Of a stretch of DNA of 64,000 nucleotides, positions 43,158 through 52,176 are shown piece by piece. The number at the start of each line of letters is the position of its first letter. Positions within the stretch are counted from its first letter, which is position 1. A program made the position numbers and the translations under genes. The DNA is from an uncultured Tateyamaria sp. (GTDB lineage: Bacteria; Pseudomonadota; Alphaproteobacteria; Rhodobacterales; Rhodobacteraceae): assembly GCF_947497045.1 (NCBI RefSeq), contig NZ_CANMEU010000013.1, forward strand, positions 1-64,000, written 5' to 3'. The notes under the pieces were generated by a model. It made no database searches and was not told where the DNA came from. It saw only the letters and a list, made by a program, of their open reading frames with translations.

Positions 43158-43831
43158 GAATTCTCTCCTTCCAACCGTTCAAATACTGAAAGCACACGAA
43201 CAACGTGGTTCTGCGTTTCGCGATAAGGGGGGATGCCATTGTGCTCGATCACGGCGTCGGGGCCAGCATTGTAGGTAGCAAGTGCGAGGCGGCGATCGCC
43301 AAAGGTCTCCAGCATCAGCGCCAGATATCGGGCGGAACCGTCAAGGTTCTGACGCATATCATGAGGATCGACACCGAGCTCTTTGGCTGTGCCTGGCATG
43401 AGTTGGCCCAGACCGATCGCGCCTGCTGAACTCACGGCGCGCGGATCATATGCGCTTTCGATTTCGATGTTTGCGCGAAAGAGATTCAGCCAATCCGTGA
43501 CGGAAAGGTCGGCGCGCCGCAGACCAGAATGGCTCGCATAACGCAACGCGGCCTCGTTTATGGCAGAGAGGATCTCAGGGCGCGGAATGCGCGGTGCGGC
43601 AATCTGTGGAGAGGATCTTGTAGAAAGAGCCGCAATCTCTTCTGCGCCGATAATTTCGAGTGGTCGGGATGTGGTCCCCACTGCAACGCCGTCTCGATAG
43701 TTCCGCGAAAAGCTGCTTTGAGATTGCGAAGGACGAAGACTGCCGTCGTCCTCCATGACCAGCACCATTTGCGCGGCCGAAGGGCTGGCAAGCGAGATGG
43801 CGAGTAGTGTGCCAGCTGTGGCTTCAATCAG
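43154..43831 (-). CDS. virB1: VirB1-type lytic transglycosylase
   Basis: Transglycosylase domain with ANIEIESAYDPRAVSSAGAIGLGQLMPGTAKELGVDP (catalytic Glu in IEIES), RYLALMLETFGDRRLALATYNAGP and IPPYRETQNHVVRVL. A signal-peptide-like LIEATAGTLLAISLASPSAAQ precedes it, but no ATG/GTG/TTG starts it in frame. A CTG at 43831 or ATT at 43828 fits, overlapping the upstream stop. The first conventional start downstream (MVLVMED) would lose the signal peptide. Start therefore unresolved. Confidence 0.85.
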   Translation of the reverse strand: MIEATAGTLLAISLASPSAAQMVLVMEDDGSLRPSQSQSSFSRNYRDGVAVGTTSRPLEIIGAEEIAALSTRSSPQIAAPRIPRPEILSAINEAALRYASHSGLRRADLSVTDWLNLFRANIEIESAYDPRAVSSAGAIGLGQLMPGTAKELGVDPHDMRQNLDGSARYLALMLETFGDRRLALATYNAGPDAVIEHNGIPPYRETQNHVVRVLSVFERLEGENS

Positions 43832-44192
43832 CCTTCGGTGTGAGCCTGTGGGTTGTGCGTTGGCCCTCTTCGAGAGGGATATTGGCGTTACGGAACCCCA
43901 TGCCACTGAGGAAGGACACCACCCCAGTAACCGTCTTGAACTCGCGGATCTTGATATCGTTGAACGTTGTGCGCGTGCGCGCAGTGACCAGCAGTTTTTC
44001 CATACCCTCGTCGCTGACGGCTCGGACAATCCATAGGCCGTACCAGGATGGCCCTTTCTTGAAGGCGTCCGCTTTACACACAACCTCTGCTTGATAGCCG
44101 CTCTCGACCAGATCTCTGAATCTGGGTTCCGTAACCACATTCGGTGCTTCTTTTTCTAAATCTATCACCTCAGTCACGTCCTCGTTTGACAA
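43824..44192 (-). CDS. Conserved-looking hypothetical at the head of the VirB operon
   Basis: About 122 residues from a TTG; no ATG is available. Soluble: VTEPRFRDLVESGYQAEVVCKADAFKKG, then GLWIVRAVSDEGMEKLLVTARTRT and a C-terminal VVSFLSGMGF. It lacks a signal. It overlaps the virB1 start by about 8 nt. Being first, it could be a regulator of the operon or a helper; family unknown. Confidence 0.6.
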   Translation of the reverse strand: MSNEDVTEVIDLEKEAPNVVTEPRFRDLVESGYQAEVVCKADAFKKGPSWYGLWIVRAVSDEGMEKLLVTARTRTTFNDIKIREFKTVTGVVSFLSGMGFRNANIPLEEGQRTTHRLTPKAD

Positions 44193-44353
44193 CGTATGAC
44201 CGGGCGTCCCCCATGGACACCACAACCATACGATGATATAAATATTTTACGCAAGCTATAGTTTTGTCGCGTACGGATTTTCTCCCATTCGTTAATCATT
44301 ACGACTGAGAGGGGGTTTTAGGCAAGAAAATAGGCAGGTTGGATGGTGCCACC

Positions 44354-44659
44354 ATGAAACTGTATGCTGTGCCAATTGCTATAATTTCGCTTGTTCTTAT
44401 GGCTCCTGATGCGTTTGCTTTTTCTTGTGTCAGCCCATTGAGACCTTTTGTTCCGACTGAGTCGGTTGCTGCCATGGAGTATCGTGACCTCATCAAACAG
44501 GACTTTGAGTCGTATCTGAGCGATGTGCAGGGGTATTTGCGATGCCTAGAAGAGGAGCGTGTTCGCGCATTTGAAGAAGCTCGGGACGTCACCAACGAGT
44601 ATGGCGCTTTTTTGGATCTAACTACGCTCATCAAGGAAGGACCCGTATCCAGCAACTGA
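44354..44659 (+). CDS. Small secreted hypothetical protein
   Basis: 101 residues. Signal peptide MKLYAVPIAIISLVLMAPD ending AFAF, then a Cys and a helical mature domain with MEYRDLIKQDFESYLSDVQGYLRCLEEERVRAFEEARDV. It is divergent from the VirB operon, sharing a 161-bp AT-rich gap. Two Cys could form a disulphide. Entry exclusion or periplasmic pilus helper are possibilities only by position. Confidence 0.65.
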   Translation: MKLYAVPIAIISLVLMAPDAFAFSCVSPLRPFVPTESVAAMEYRDLIKQDFESYLSDVQGYLRCLEEERVRAFEEARDVTNEYGAFLDLTTLIKEGPVSSN

Positions 44660-44799
44660 TTCAACCAAGACGGTCACGCAAGCGTCAAACTTTTTGAACT
44701 CGGGTACCCGTCGTGATCCTAGACTTTTCGGCTAGCTCGCCCCCATCGAGCAAAAGAATACATGTCTCTACGACTTGGGAGAAGTCAAAGACCAGATGA

Positions 44800-44943
44800 T
44801 CATTGGTGACGCGCTTCCAGAATAAGGTCGCTTGCCTTTTCGCCGATCATGATTGTCGGAGCATTTGTATTGCCTGAAACGATTGAGGGCATAACCGAAG
44901 CGTCCGCGACGCGTATTCGACCTGCGACCGCGTGCTTTGTGGC
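44800..44943 (-). pseudogene. GMC-oxidoreductase C-terminal fragment
   Basis: Minus-strand reading ending at 44800 gives [21 protein letters not shown] and then [13 protein letters not shown]. This is the conserved C-terminal signature of choline dehydrogenase-type GMC flavoenzymes (DASVMP and GNTNAPT). Only about 45 residues remain; upstream it runs straight into an ISNCY-type transposase start. The enzyme was cut off by an insertion. Confidence 0.7.
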
Positions 44944-45097
44944 GGATCGCTGCTGGCCCATCTGACTGAAACGCCTTCAGAAGCCTGTGAACCTGTCGTC
45001 GGCTTAGTCCCAACACATTGGCCGCTGCCACAGCCGTCATCCGGCCTTGGGTCACTTGGCTTAGTACTTCAATGCGGTTCAGCTCGCGCTCGCTCAT
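44910..45097 (-). pseudogene. ISNCY-family transposase, N-terminal remnant
   Basis: MSERELNRIEVLSQVTQGRM, then [31 protein letters not shown] and KARGRRSN are the start of ISNCY/IS481-like transposases (helix-turn-helix, RGRxSN). After that the frame leaves the family and enters the GMC fragment. An upstream ATG at 45136 exists, but 45097 is the family start. The adjoining end at 45140-45190 (TGTGACACTTCTACTTTG) resembles an IS terminus, now truncated by the IS30-type element. Confidence 0.65.
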
Positions 45098-45189
45098 GAT
45101 CACCCATCCCACGGCCACACTCCAATCCTGCTTCAACAGGGAAGTGTGACACTTCTACTTTGCAGATGTGAGACATTCTAACTTTCTGT

Positions 45190-46299
45190 GTGAACTCACG
45201 CTGAAGTGCAATTTCTGATATGTTATTTTATTCCAACCGGTTCTGTATTTCCATCAGCTTGGTCTCGAAGACTTCGGCTGGCGTCCGGTAGCCGAGGCAC
45301 TTGCGCGGGGTTGAATTGAGGCGATGGCAAATCGACCTCAAATATCGATTTGTCAGCGCCGTCGGTTCGGTTGATCTGGGGAGGTACTTCCTGAGCCTGT
45401 TGTTCGTGTTCTCGACCGTGCCTTTCTGGTAAGGCGCTTGTGGATCGCAAAACCACGCATCCGCGCCGATCCCGGCCTTGAGATGCTTCCAGGCCGAGAA
45501 CTCCGTGCCGCGATCGAACGTGATCGACTGGCGCGCGTCGGCGGGCAGGGGAGCCAGACCCTGGATCAGTGCCTCCATGATGGGCTTGGACTGGCGATCC
45601 TCGTTACGCATCACCACGGCGAAACGGCTGACGCGTTCGACCAGGGACGTGACGTTCACCTTTCCATGCTCCTTGCGGAACATCATCAGATCGCACTCCC
45701 AGTGGCCAAACTCCGCACGTTCAGAGATGCAATCGGGCCTGTGAGACAGGCTTTGAACGTCGAAGATATGGGTCCGGCTGTGCCTGCGGTAGCCGCGTGG
45801 CCTGCGGCGTCTGCGATGCTTGGGGAGGTGACGATAGAACTGCTCGTCGCGACCGTCCTTGGAATAGGCAAACCGGTAGATCGTCTCATGGCTCACGCGG
45901 ATCGGATGATGTTCGAGCTGCATCCGGCCTGCGATCTGTTCGGGCGACCATCCGGCTTTGAGCCTGTCCTCAATAGCAGCCTTCAGCTCAGGATGCACAA
46001 CCATCTTGCGGTGGATGGCGCGACGTTTCTCGTATTTGCCCTGAGCAACGACAGCGTGATAGCCATTCAGCTCCGGCAGTTCGGTGTCCGTGTACCAGTT
46101 CCGTTTGATATCGCGGTAGATTGTCGAGGCATCTCGGCCTAAGCGATCCGCAATCTCAGCAATTGGCATTTTAGCCTCAAGCCACTTTGCTAACTTGCGC
46201 CGTTCTTCCAGTCTCAGGTGAGAGTAGTGGGTTCCCATTCTTCATACTCCATGCAAAGCTCTGTTTTAATACAGAATTCGTACTTCGTTTGTGAATCCA
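45190..46299 (-). mobile_element. IS30-family insertion sequence, apparently intact
   Basis: About 1.1 kb. One end (45192-45217) and the reverse complement of the other (46272-46298) share the partial pattern TCAC-N4-GAAGT-N-C-N-A-N-TTCTG. It contains one uninterrupted transposase gene. Confidence 0.75.
45228..46238 (-). CDS. IS30-family transposase
   Basis: 336 residues with the IS30 architecture: N-terminal helix-turn-helix (YSHLRLEERRKLAKWLEAKMPIAEIADRLGRDASTIYRDIKRN), GWSPEQIAGRM, RVSHETIYRFAY, then the DDE catalytic core with GHWECDLMMF (first Asp), SITFDRGTEF (second) and PYQKGTVENTNNRLR (Glu). It ends with the classical LNSTPRKCLGYRTPAEVF. Full length and probably active. Confidence 0.95.
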   Translation of the reverse strand: MGTHYSHLRLEERRKLAKWLEAKMPIAEIADRLGRDASTIYRDIKRNWYTDTELPELNGYHAVVAQGKYEKRRAIHRKMVVHPELKAAIEDRLKAGWSPEQIAGRMQLEHHPIRVSHETIYRFAYSKDGRDEQFYRHLPKHRRRRRPRGYRRHSRTHIFDVQSLSHRPDCISERAEFGHWECDLMMFRKEHGKVNVTSLVERVSRFAVVMRNEDRQSKPIMEALIQGLAPLPADARQSITFDRGTEFSAWKHLKAGIGADAWFCDPQAPYQKGTVENTNNRLRKYLPRSTEPTALTNRYLRSICHRLNSTPRKCLGYRTPAEVFETKLMEIQNRLE

Positions 46300-46442
46300 C
46301 CCAGCTACAACATGATGACGTATAATCTGTCTTATGCTAAATCTAATGAAGACGTATAGGGTTTATTATGTAACACTTTGCTGTTTTTCTGTTTGCACGC
46401 TAAGTGATGACGACGCTTCGCTCTTGTTTTGATGAACGATTA

Positions 46443-47489
46443 TCACGCAGTACAGATTGCATTCACCGCGGACTCAATATCGGCCGGTGAATTGTAGATG
46501 TGAGGCGACATTCTAAGTCGCTCACTGCTTTTGCCGTGATTTGCGAGCGGCTCATCCCATTCCGCATCGCACCATTTCACAATGATACCCTCAGCGCGCA
46601 ACTTCTTTTCCAAGACAGGCTTGGCCGCGGCGCGGACAAGGCAGGTGACAGTGCCGACATAGCCAACTGAACTCAACTTGATCATCTTGGCGCCATTCAG
46701 GCCGTCGCGGAGTTGATTATCTAGCTGACTGACCCGGTCCGCGATCGTAATGACGTCCGACGAAAGTTCCAATGCCCGCGAAAGTCCGGCGAGCAGTGCG
46801 AGGTTCAGGTCAAAAGGTTCAAGAGTACGGGCATCGCATCCCAACATGCGTTCGGCGCGGGTCGACAACCACATCATTGCCGTCTGCCGTGGCGCACGGA
46901 GCCACTTGCGCGCAGTTCCAACGACTACGTCACAGTTCATATCGTCCGGCACGATAGATACCCGGCCCAAGGCTTGTGCTACATCAAGCACAACGAGAGC
47001 ATCCTTGGGTCTAGCGATCGATGCAATCTCTTGAGCAGGATAGCAAAGGCCGTCGATGGAAGTTACAAGCGGTAGGCACAGCGCGCGTACATCTTCGTCC
47101 ATCCGCGCAGCCCACGCCGAAACATCCGGTGGAGCGCCTCTCTTTCCCCTAATGACATCGATTGTCATACCACTTTTAGCAGACAATCGACGCAGCCAGC
47201 GGACGTTGTCTCCCCATTCGTGCTCTGCGACCAAGATACGTCCAGAGCGTGGCGGCAACCGGTCCATCGCAGAGGCCCGAAGCTGGAATGTCCCGTTTCC
47301 CATAGCTAGCGATGGTGCCGCTGAGTTAAGGAAAGCAGCACAGGCCCGGCGTGCATTCTCTCGGAGAGTAACTTCCTCATCCCTTCGACCTAAGGAATTT
47401 CGAGCTTGTCGGGCAATCGCTTCGGCACAAGCTCGATCGGGCAAGCCATGGCTGCATGCATTCAGATATATTGTAGCAGTGGCGGTCAT
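46443..47489 (-). CDS. Class V aminotransferase-fold PLP enzyme
   Basis: 348 residues. Cysteine-desulfurase/class V fold: YLNACSHGLPD at the N-terminus, VLDVAQALGR (PLP-binding Asp), VVVGTARKWLRAPRQTAMMWLS with the Schiff-base Lys, and a C-terminal LRMSPHIYNSPADIE with the carboxylate Arg. Class V members include desulfurases, serine-glyoxylate and phosphoserine aminotransferases; the precise reaction is not readable. It is the last gene of the 13-gene cluster. An aminotransferase or lyase acting on the cluster's amino-acid substrate is inferred. Confidence 0.82.
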   Translation of the reverse strand: MTATATIYLNACSHGLPDRACAEAIARQARNSLGRRDEEVTLRENARRACAAFLNSAAPSLAMGNGTFQLRASAMDRLPPRSGRILVAEHEWGDNVRWLRRLSAKSGMTIDVIRGKRGAPPDVSAWAARMDEDVRALCLPLVTSIDGLCYPAQEIASIARPKDALVVLDVAQALGRVSIVPDDMNCDVVVGTARKWLRAPRQTAMMWLSTRAERMLGCDARTLEPFDLNLALLAGLSRALELSSDVITIADRVSQLDNQLRDGLNGAKMIKLSSVGYVGTVTCLVRAAAKPVLEKKLRAEGIIVKWCDAEWDEPLANHGKSSERLRMSPHIYNSPADIESAVNAICTA

Positions 47490-47498
47490 GAGAGTCAG

Positions 47499-47512
47499 AG
47501 CATCATGATGCT
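47499..47512. promoter_or_regulatory. 14-bp palindrome before the class V PLP gene
   Basis: AGCATCATGATGCT, perfectly symmetric, 10 bp upstream of the ATG within a 125-bp gap from the upstream gene. Possible operator or transcript hairpin; low certainty. Confidence 0.35.
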
Positions 47513-47614
47513 AGAGGTGGCGCAAGTATTCTGAAGAGATGCAAACAGCCGCAGCCTTCCAAAAACACAAACCGTCTAGGTAGCGGTCAGTTGAACACTC
47601 CTGGAGCTTGTGTT

Positions 47615-48499
47615 TCATCCCAGACCGCTTTTCACTTCTGCATGAAGCAAGTCGGCTTCTTGTGCCGAGAGTCGTCTATAGGGTGGAAGCACGTTGGCCC
47701 ATGTTGAGTCATTCAACCGCTCGGCAATTAATGCTTTGATCCTCGGAACCAACGGGCCCTTCGCAACAACAGATCGAATAGAGGAAGCTTTTTCAAGTTC
47801 GGCTTTATCACCATCTTGAAAGGCCGATGCACAGGACTGCACAGACAAGTTTGCCGTCGCCGAAATAGTTCCAGCAAATTCTCCCGCTCTCGCCTCCATC
47901 AAAGTGCCTTCGTTCGACGGAAAAACACGAAGGCTACGGAATTGTTGGGCAATCGCAGCGGCGTAATCCAAGTCGCCTGACGAGTCCTTCAAGCCCGCTA
48001 TTCGGTCTCCAAATCGATCGACAAGGGCGGAAACGAGATCTGGTGTAAATGGCACCCCGGAAAGTGCTGGGAAATTGTAGAGATAGATTGGGATCGCTGT
48101 TGTAGCGGTCCCTTCTACTACCGCCCCGAAGTAGCGCAGCAAGCCATCGAAAGACGGATCTTTGAAGTAAAATGGCGGGAGGAGAAGTGCTGCTGCAAAG
48201 CCATTATCTGCAGCTGTGCGTGACAGCGCCACCGCGTCTACGACCGCCGCAGCACCGGTCCCAACCATGAGCCTGCTTTTGTCGATGCTGCTCTTCCCCA
48301 GATCAGAAATAATCTGGTGCCGCTGCTCCCTGGAAAGCGAAGTTGCCTCTCCAGTGGTTCCGGTGATGTTCAACGCATTCGCGCCTTCGGCCAGAAGAGA
48401 GGAGCCGAACTCAATTAATCGGCCTGTGTCAAGTTCACCCTTTGAAGAGACGGGTGTTGGGACGGCTGGAATGACGCCCTTGATGTTGGTCGTGGTCAA
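47615..48499 (-). CDS. DHDPS/NAL-family aldolase or lyase
   Basis: 294 residues, TIM-barrel of the DapA/NanA family: GVIPAVPTPVS, NITGTTGEA (substrate loop), YLYNFPALSGV with the proton-shuttle Tyr, and GLKDSSGD with the Schiff-base Lys. Members split or make 2-oxo acids such as 4-hydroxy-2-oxoglutarate, N-acetylneuraminate or dihydrodipicolinate. In this cluster with malate synthase, a 2-oxo-4-hydroxy-acid aldolase releasing pyruvate and glyoxylate is an attractive but unproven assignment. Confidence 0.85.
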   Translation of the reverse strand: MTTTNIKGVIPAVPTPVSSKGELDTGRLIEFGSSLLAEGANALNITGTTGEATSLSREQRHQIISDLGKSSIDKSRLMVGTGAAAVVDAVALSRTAADNGFAAALLLPPFYFKDPSFDGLLRYFGAVVEGTATTAIPIYLYNFPALSGVPFTPDLVSALVDRFGDRIAGLKDSSGDLDYAAAIAQQFRSLRVFPSNEGTLMEARAGEFAGTISATANLSVQSCASAFQDGDKAELEKASSIRSVVAKGPLVPRIKALIAERLNDSTWANVLPPYRRLSAQEADLLHAEVKSGLG

Positions 48500-48549
48500 T
48501 TGTCGATCCCTTCGAAAACTCGAGAAAAATGGAAGCGCATTTTTGAGCT

Positions 48550-48975
48550 CTAGGTTAAATCGTCCAAGAGCCTCTGGATCCCGGCCTCGGCGCAGAGTGT
48601 GTCTTGTTGCGGTGATCCAGAACTCACGCCGATACCCCCGACGACCTCGCCATCGACGACGATAGGTAAACCGCCTCCGACGACGACCAGCCGCCCGGCT
48701 ATCGTGGAGTTTATTCCGTACGCGGGGCTTCCTGGCTGACTTGCTTCTCCGTACTCGTGCGTCGCCTTTTTAGCACCCGCTGCGGTGAAGGCTTTATCGA
48801 TTGCAATCGTCGAAGAGGTCACCTTGCCGCCATCCATTCGCTGAAACGCGACAAGACTGCCACTTTCATCGGTCACGGCGATGCACATTGGAACGCCAAT
48901 CTCGCGGGCCTTCTCTTTGGCACCTTCGATCAGTTTAGCGGCTTCGTCGCAGTCGATACGATTGATATTCAACAC
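48550..48975 (-). CDS. GlcG/HbpS-like heme-degrading-fold protein
   Basis: 141 residues with the GlcG pattern: AAKLIEGAKEKAREIGVPMCIAVTDESGSLVAFQRMDGG and GGGLPIVVDGEVVGGIGVSSGS. This small domain accompanies glycolate/glyoxylate catabolism (glcG next to glcB in E. coli) and HbpS. GTG 48975 overlaps the end of malate synthase G by 7 nt, so the two are coupled, as in glc operons. Confidence 0.87.
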   Translation of the reverse strand: MLNINRIDCDEAAKLIEGAKEKAREIGVPMCIAVTDESGSLVAFQRMDGGKVTSSTIAIDKAFTAAGAKKATHEYGEASQPGSPAYGINSTIAGRLVVVGGGLPIVVDGEVVGGIGVSSGSPQQDTLCAEAGIQRLLDDLT

Positions 48976-51167
48976 GTTACTTTCTCTCTCTTGGATTTTG
49001 CTTCACGGCGGCGCCGGTGCAGTATTGGTTCGGTATAACCAGAGGGTTGGTCGGCCCCATCAAAGACCAACTCCAGCGCGGTTTTGAACGCGATAGACGA
49101 GCCGAAGTCAGGTGCCACGTTGCGATAGGCTTGATCCGATGCGTTCTGTTCGTCGACAGCAGCGGCCATCCGTTTGAATGATGCTTCGACTTGTTCACGC
49201 GAACAGATCCCGTGCATCAACCAGTTCGCAAGGACCTGCGATGAAATGCGCAGTGTGGCGCGGTCCTCCATAAGTCCGATGTCGTCGATATCCGGCACCT
49301 TCGAGCATCCGACGCCTTGATCGACCCATCGAACGACATAGCCAAGGATGGACTGGCAGGAGTTGTCGATCTCACGGGCAATTTCGGCTGCAGACAATAC
49401 ACGCTCGCCGAGCAGAGGAGGAGAAAGGAGATCGCCTGGCACACCAGCTTGGCGGGATGCGATCTCTTGCTGCCGGGAGTGAACATTGATCTCGTGATAA
49501 TGCATGGCATGAAGCACAGCTGCCGTTGGCGAAGGCACCCACGCCGTACTTGCTCCAGCATCAGGATGAGAGCCTTTGCTCTCGAGCATCTCCGCCATCG
49601 CATCTGGTTTCGCCCACATTCCTTTTCCGATCTGAGCGCGACCGGCGAAGCCTGCCTCGAGGGCGACGTCAACGTTGTTGTTTTCATATGCAGAAAGCCA
49701 AGTCGCCGACTTCATGTCCGTCTTGGGTAAGACGCCATCAGCGTGCATCACCGTGTAGATTTCATCACCCGTTCGATCAAGGAACCCGGTATTGATGAAC
49801 ACGATACGTTTTCGTACTGCTCTAATGCACTCCTTGAGGTTCAAGCTCGTTCGCCGCTCTTCATCCATCACACCGATCTTGAGCGTGTTGCGGGGAAGTC
49901 CGAGCACATCCTCCACCCTCCCGAACAGAGTGTTGGTAAATGCCGCCTCTTCGGGGCCATGCAGCTTCGGTTTGACGATATAGACGCTCTTGCTGCGGGA
50001 GTTTTGCATGCCGGAGTTCTTCTTTAGATCGTGCATCGCGCAAATCGATGTGATCATGGCGTCGAGGATACCTTCTGGGATCTCGTTACCATTTCCGTCG
50101 AGCAGGGCATCCGTCGTCATCAAGAGTCCGACATTGCGGACGAGCATCAAGCTCCGCCCCGGAAGCGTGAATGTCTTGCCGTCAGCCCCGACATACTCGC
50201 GATCCGATTTAAGGCACCGCGTGATGCTTTCGCCATCTTTCTCGAAGACCTCCTGAAGATCGTCCTTCATCAGGCCAAGCCAGTTTGCATAGACGCGCAC
50301 CTTGTCGTCGGCGTCGACCGCGGCGACAGAGTCCTCGCAGTCTTGGATCGTCGTGACTGCGGCCTCAAGGATGATGTCGCTGAGATCAGCAGGGCTTTGG
50401 GCCCCTATAGGGTGTGCAGGATCGAACCGGCATTCGATGTGAAGACCGTTGTTGCGGAAGAGTATTTTGCGCTGATCGCTATCGTGCACATAGCCGGCGA
50501 ACTGGGATGGATTGGAAAGCCCTGTCTCAGAGCCATCCGAAAGTCTGACCAAAACCTCCTTCACGTTCGACGAAACCTCATATGCTACAGCAGCGGCATG
50601 AGTGCCGGCAGTGAGCGGGATCGCCAAATCTAGAAACGATGCACTTTTGCGGATGACCTCAGCGCCTCTCTGTTCGTTGTATTCCAGACCTGGAGACAAA
50701 GAACCGTCGGTTGGGATCGCGTCAGTTCCGTACAACGCATCGTATAGTGATCCCCAACGCGCGTTCGCGGCGTTCAATGCAAAACGCGCATTGCTTACGG
50801 GAACAACGAGCTGCGGTCCGGCTGTCGTGGCGATCTCAGGATCGACGTCCGAAGTTGCGATCGAAAACGTTGGTCCTTCTGGTGCCAAATATCCGATGTC
50901 TCGTAAGAAGGCTTCGAAAGCAACGATGTTGGAAGGGTCGTTGTTCTCCTCGCGATACCAGTCGTCGATTGCAATCTGCAGGGTCGTTCTTTGCTCTAGC
51001 AGGCGCTCGTTGACCGGCACGAGCTCAGCAAGAATTGCGGCAAGACCAGACCAGAAGCGGTTGAGTTCGACGCCAGTGCCAGGGAGTGCTTTCGTCTCAA
51101 TGAAATTGGCGAGCTGCGCATTTACTCCAAGGCCGCAGCGCATTTGATATTCGGTGGGCATATTCAT
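48969..51167 (-). CDS. glcB: Malate synthase G
   Basis: 732 residues, the length of type G. It condenses glyoxylate with acetyl-CoA to malate. Segments: YLAPEGPTFSIATSDVDPEIATTAGPQLVVPVSNARFALNAANARWGS, KSVYIVKPKLHGPEEAAF (glyoxylate/Mg site), LKIGVMDEERRTSLN, and GMWAKPDAMAEML, GASTAWVPSPTAAVLHAMHYHEI. Its start overlaps the preceding gene by ATGA. Its presence in the cluster indicates that the substrate yields glyoxylate. A further malate synthase may exist elsewhere in the genome; not seen here. Confidence 0.95.
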   Translation of the reverse strand: MNMPTEYQMRCGLGVNAQLANFIETKALPGTGVELNRFWSGLAAILAELVPVNERLLEQRTTLQIAIDDWYREENNDPSNIVAFEAFLRDIGYLAPEGPTFSIATSDVDPEIATTAGPQLVVPVSNARFALNAANARWGSLYDALYGTDAIPTDGSLSPGLEYNEQRGAEVIRKSASFLDLAIPLTAGTHAAAVAYEVSSNVKEVLVRLSDGSETGLSNPSQFAGYVHDSDQRKILFRNNGLHIECRFDPAHPIGAQSPADLSDIILEAAVTTIQDCEDSVAAVDADDKVRVYANWLGLMKDDLQEVFEKDGESITRCLKSDREYVGADGKTFTLPGRSLMLVRNVGLLMTTDALLDGNGNEIPEGILDAMITSICAMHDLKKNSGMQNSRSKSVYIVKPKLHGPEEAAFTNTLFGRVEDVLGLPRNTLKIGVMDEERRTSLNLKECIRAVRKRIVFINTGFLDRTGDEIYTVMHADGVLPKTDMKSATWLSAYENNNVDVALEAGFAGRAQIGKGMWAKPDAMAEMLESKGSHPDAGASTAWVPSPTAAVLHAMHYHEINVHSRQQEIASRQAGVPGDLLSPPLLGERVLSAAEIAREIDNSCQSILGYVVRWVDQGVGCSKVPDIDDIGLMEDRATLRISSQVLANWLMHGICSREQVEASFKRMAAAVDEQNASDQAYRNVAPDFGSSIAFKTALELVFDGADQPSGYTEPILHRRRREAKSKREKVTC

Positions 51168-52135
51168 GCTACTTCGCGCCCAACACTATCCACGAATTCG
51201 CGGATTTCTTCGATGATCGCGACGTGGTCAGCCAATGGCAGGCGGTCGCAAGTCATTTGAGGTTTGCCGGGCCGATCAAGCCGACTGTCGTCAATGGCCT
51301 GACCGAGTTCTACTGCTGCTCGCAGATAGCGTTCTTCCATTTCCCCGGTGAACTGGTCAAAAAGGTCCTCTTTCAGCTGATTATCGAGACGCGCCATCGC
51401 GCCAATCAGCGCGTAGGCCCCCCAGTTCGCAACCGATGCCACGATCAGGAAGTCGCAGGGCGTAGTCGAAGCGATCAACGCGCCGTTCGGAATGTCGTTT
51501 TCTACAATTTCGGCAGGTAACGATCCCATGCCGATCTCATTGCCGCCATCGCCGATTCCAATGGTCAACCAAGGCGCTTTCCAGCCGTCCTCGTGGAAAA
51601 GCAGATCAAGAGGTGCGGATTCTTCCGACATGTCCCAACCATGCTCGCGATGCGGCTTACCGTCAGACCCGGGTGATGCTCTCTCGATTGCGATAAAGTG
51701 CGTGGGCGGGTTCTTCATAGATTGAAGTCTGCTGCGGAGTTCAAGGACCTGCTTACGGTCCACTCCGACGACTTCCAGCCGGATCGCAAATGGCACTTCG
51801 GTCAGTGTCGCCCACATGGCTTTGGCGCATGGCGCATCCGTAATGACAGTTACGCGATACCCGAGCTTTGAGAAAGCTGTCGCGAGGTGGGCCGTTCCCA
51901 TCAGCCCATCGGTTTCGGCTGACGGCGGCTCTGCATATCGGATGAAGAACCCGGCGACGATGCAGATATGCGGTCGTTCGCAGTCAAAAAGCGACTGAGC
52001 GGCCTTCTCAATGTTGCCTTGCGCCGCGCCAACAAGACGGGAGATATCGCGGCGGATTGTGCGTCCGACATGAGCTTCAATCTTCGCGATGCAGACGTCG
52101 TCTGCACGGGTAGCGGCATCGTCATTCGTATCCAT
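51164..52135 (-). CDS. DUF4392 protein, D-glutamate-cyclase C-terminal-domain homologue
   Basis: 323 residues. Pattern of the DUF4392 family: RPHICIVAGFFIRYAEPPSAETDGLMG, then a Rossmann-like GYRVTVITD, and GIGDGGNEIGMGSLP in the core. In animals this domain is the C-terminal half of mitochondrial D-glutamate cyclase (DGLUCY), which forms 5-oxo-D-proline from D-glutamate. Here it is a separate protein three genes from its DUF1445 partner. A role in D-glutamate or related D-acid metabolism is inferred. It overlaps malate synthase by ATGA. Confidence 0.82.
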   Translation of the reverse strand: MDTNDDAATRADDVCIAKIEAHVGRTIRRDISRLVGAAQGNIEKAAQSLFDCERPHICIVAGFFIRYAEPPSAETDGLMGTAHLATAFSKLGYRVTVITDAPCAKAMWATLTEVPFAIRLEVVGVDRKQVLELRSRLQSMKNPPTHFIAIERASPGSDGKPHREHGWDMSEESAPLDLLFHEDGWKAPWLTIGIGDGGNEIGMGSLPAEIVENDIPNGALIASTTPCDFLIVASVANWGAYALIGAMARLDNQLKEDLFDQFTGEMEERYLRAAVELGQAIDDSRLDRPGKPQMTCDRLPLADHVAIIEEIREFVDSVGREVA

Positions 52136-52176
52136 GATGTATATGTCTCCTACGGATAAATGAAAGTCGTAGCGGG

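Noticed and set aside
43832-44140. Long N-terminal extension of VirB1
   Set aside because: Overlaps the upstream gene in another frame; Ser/Arg-rich and not transglycosylase-like.
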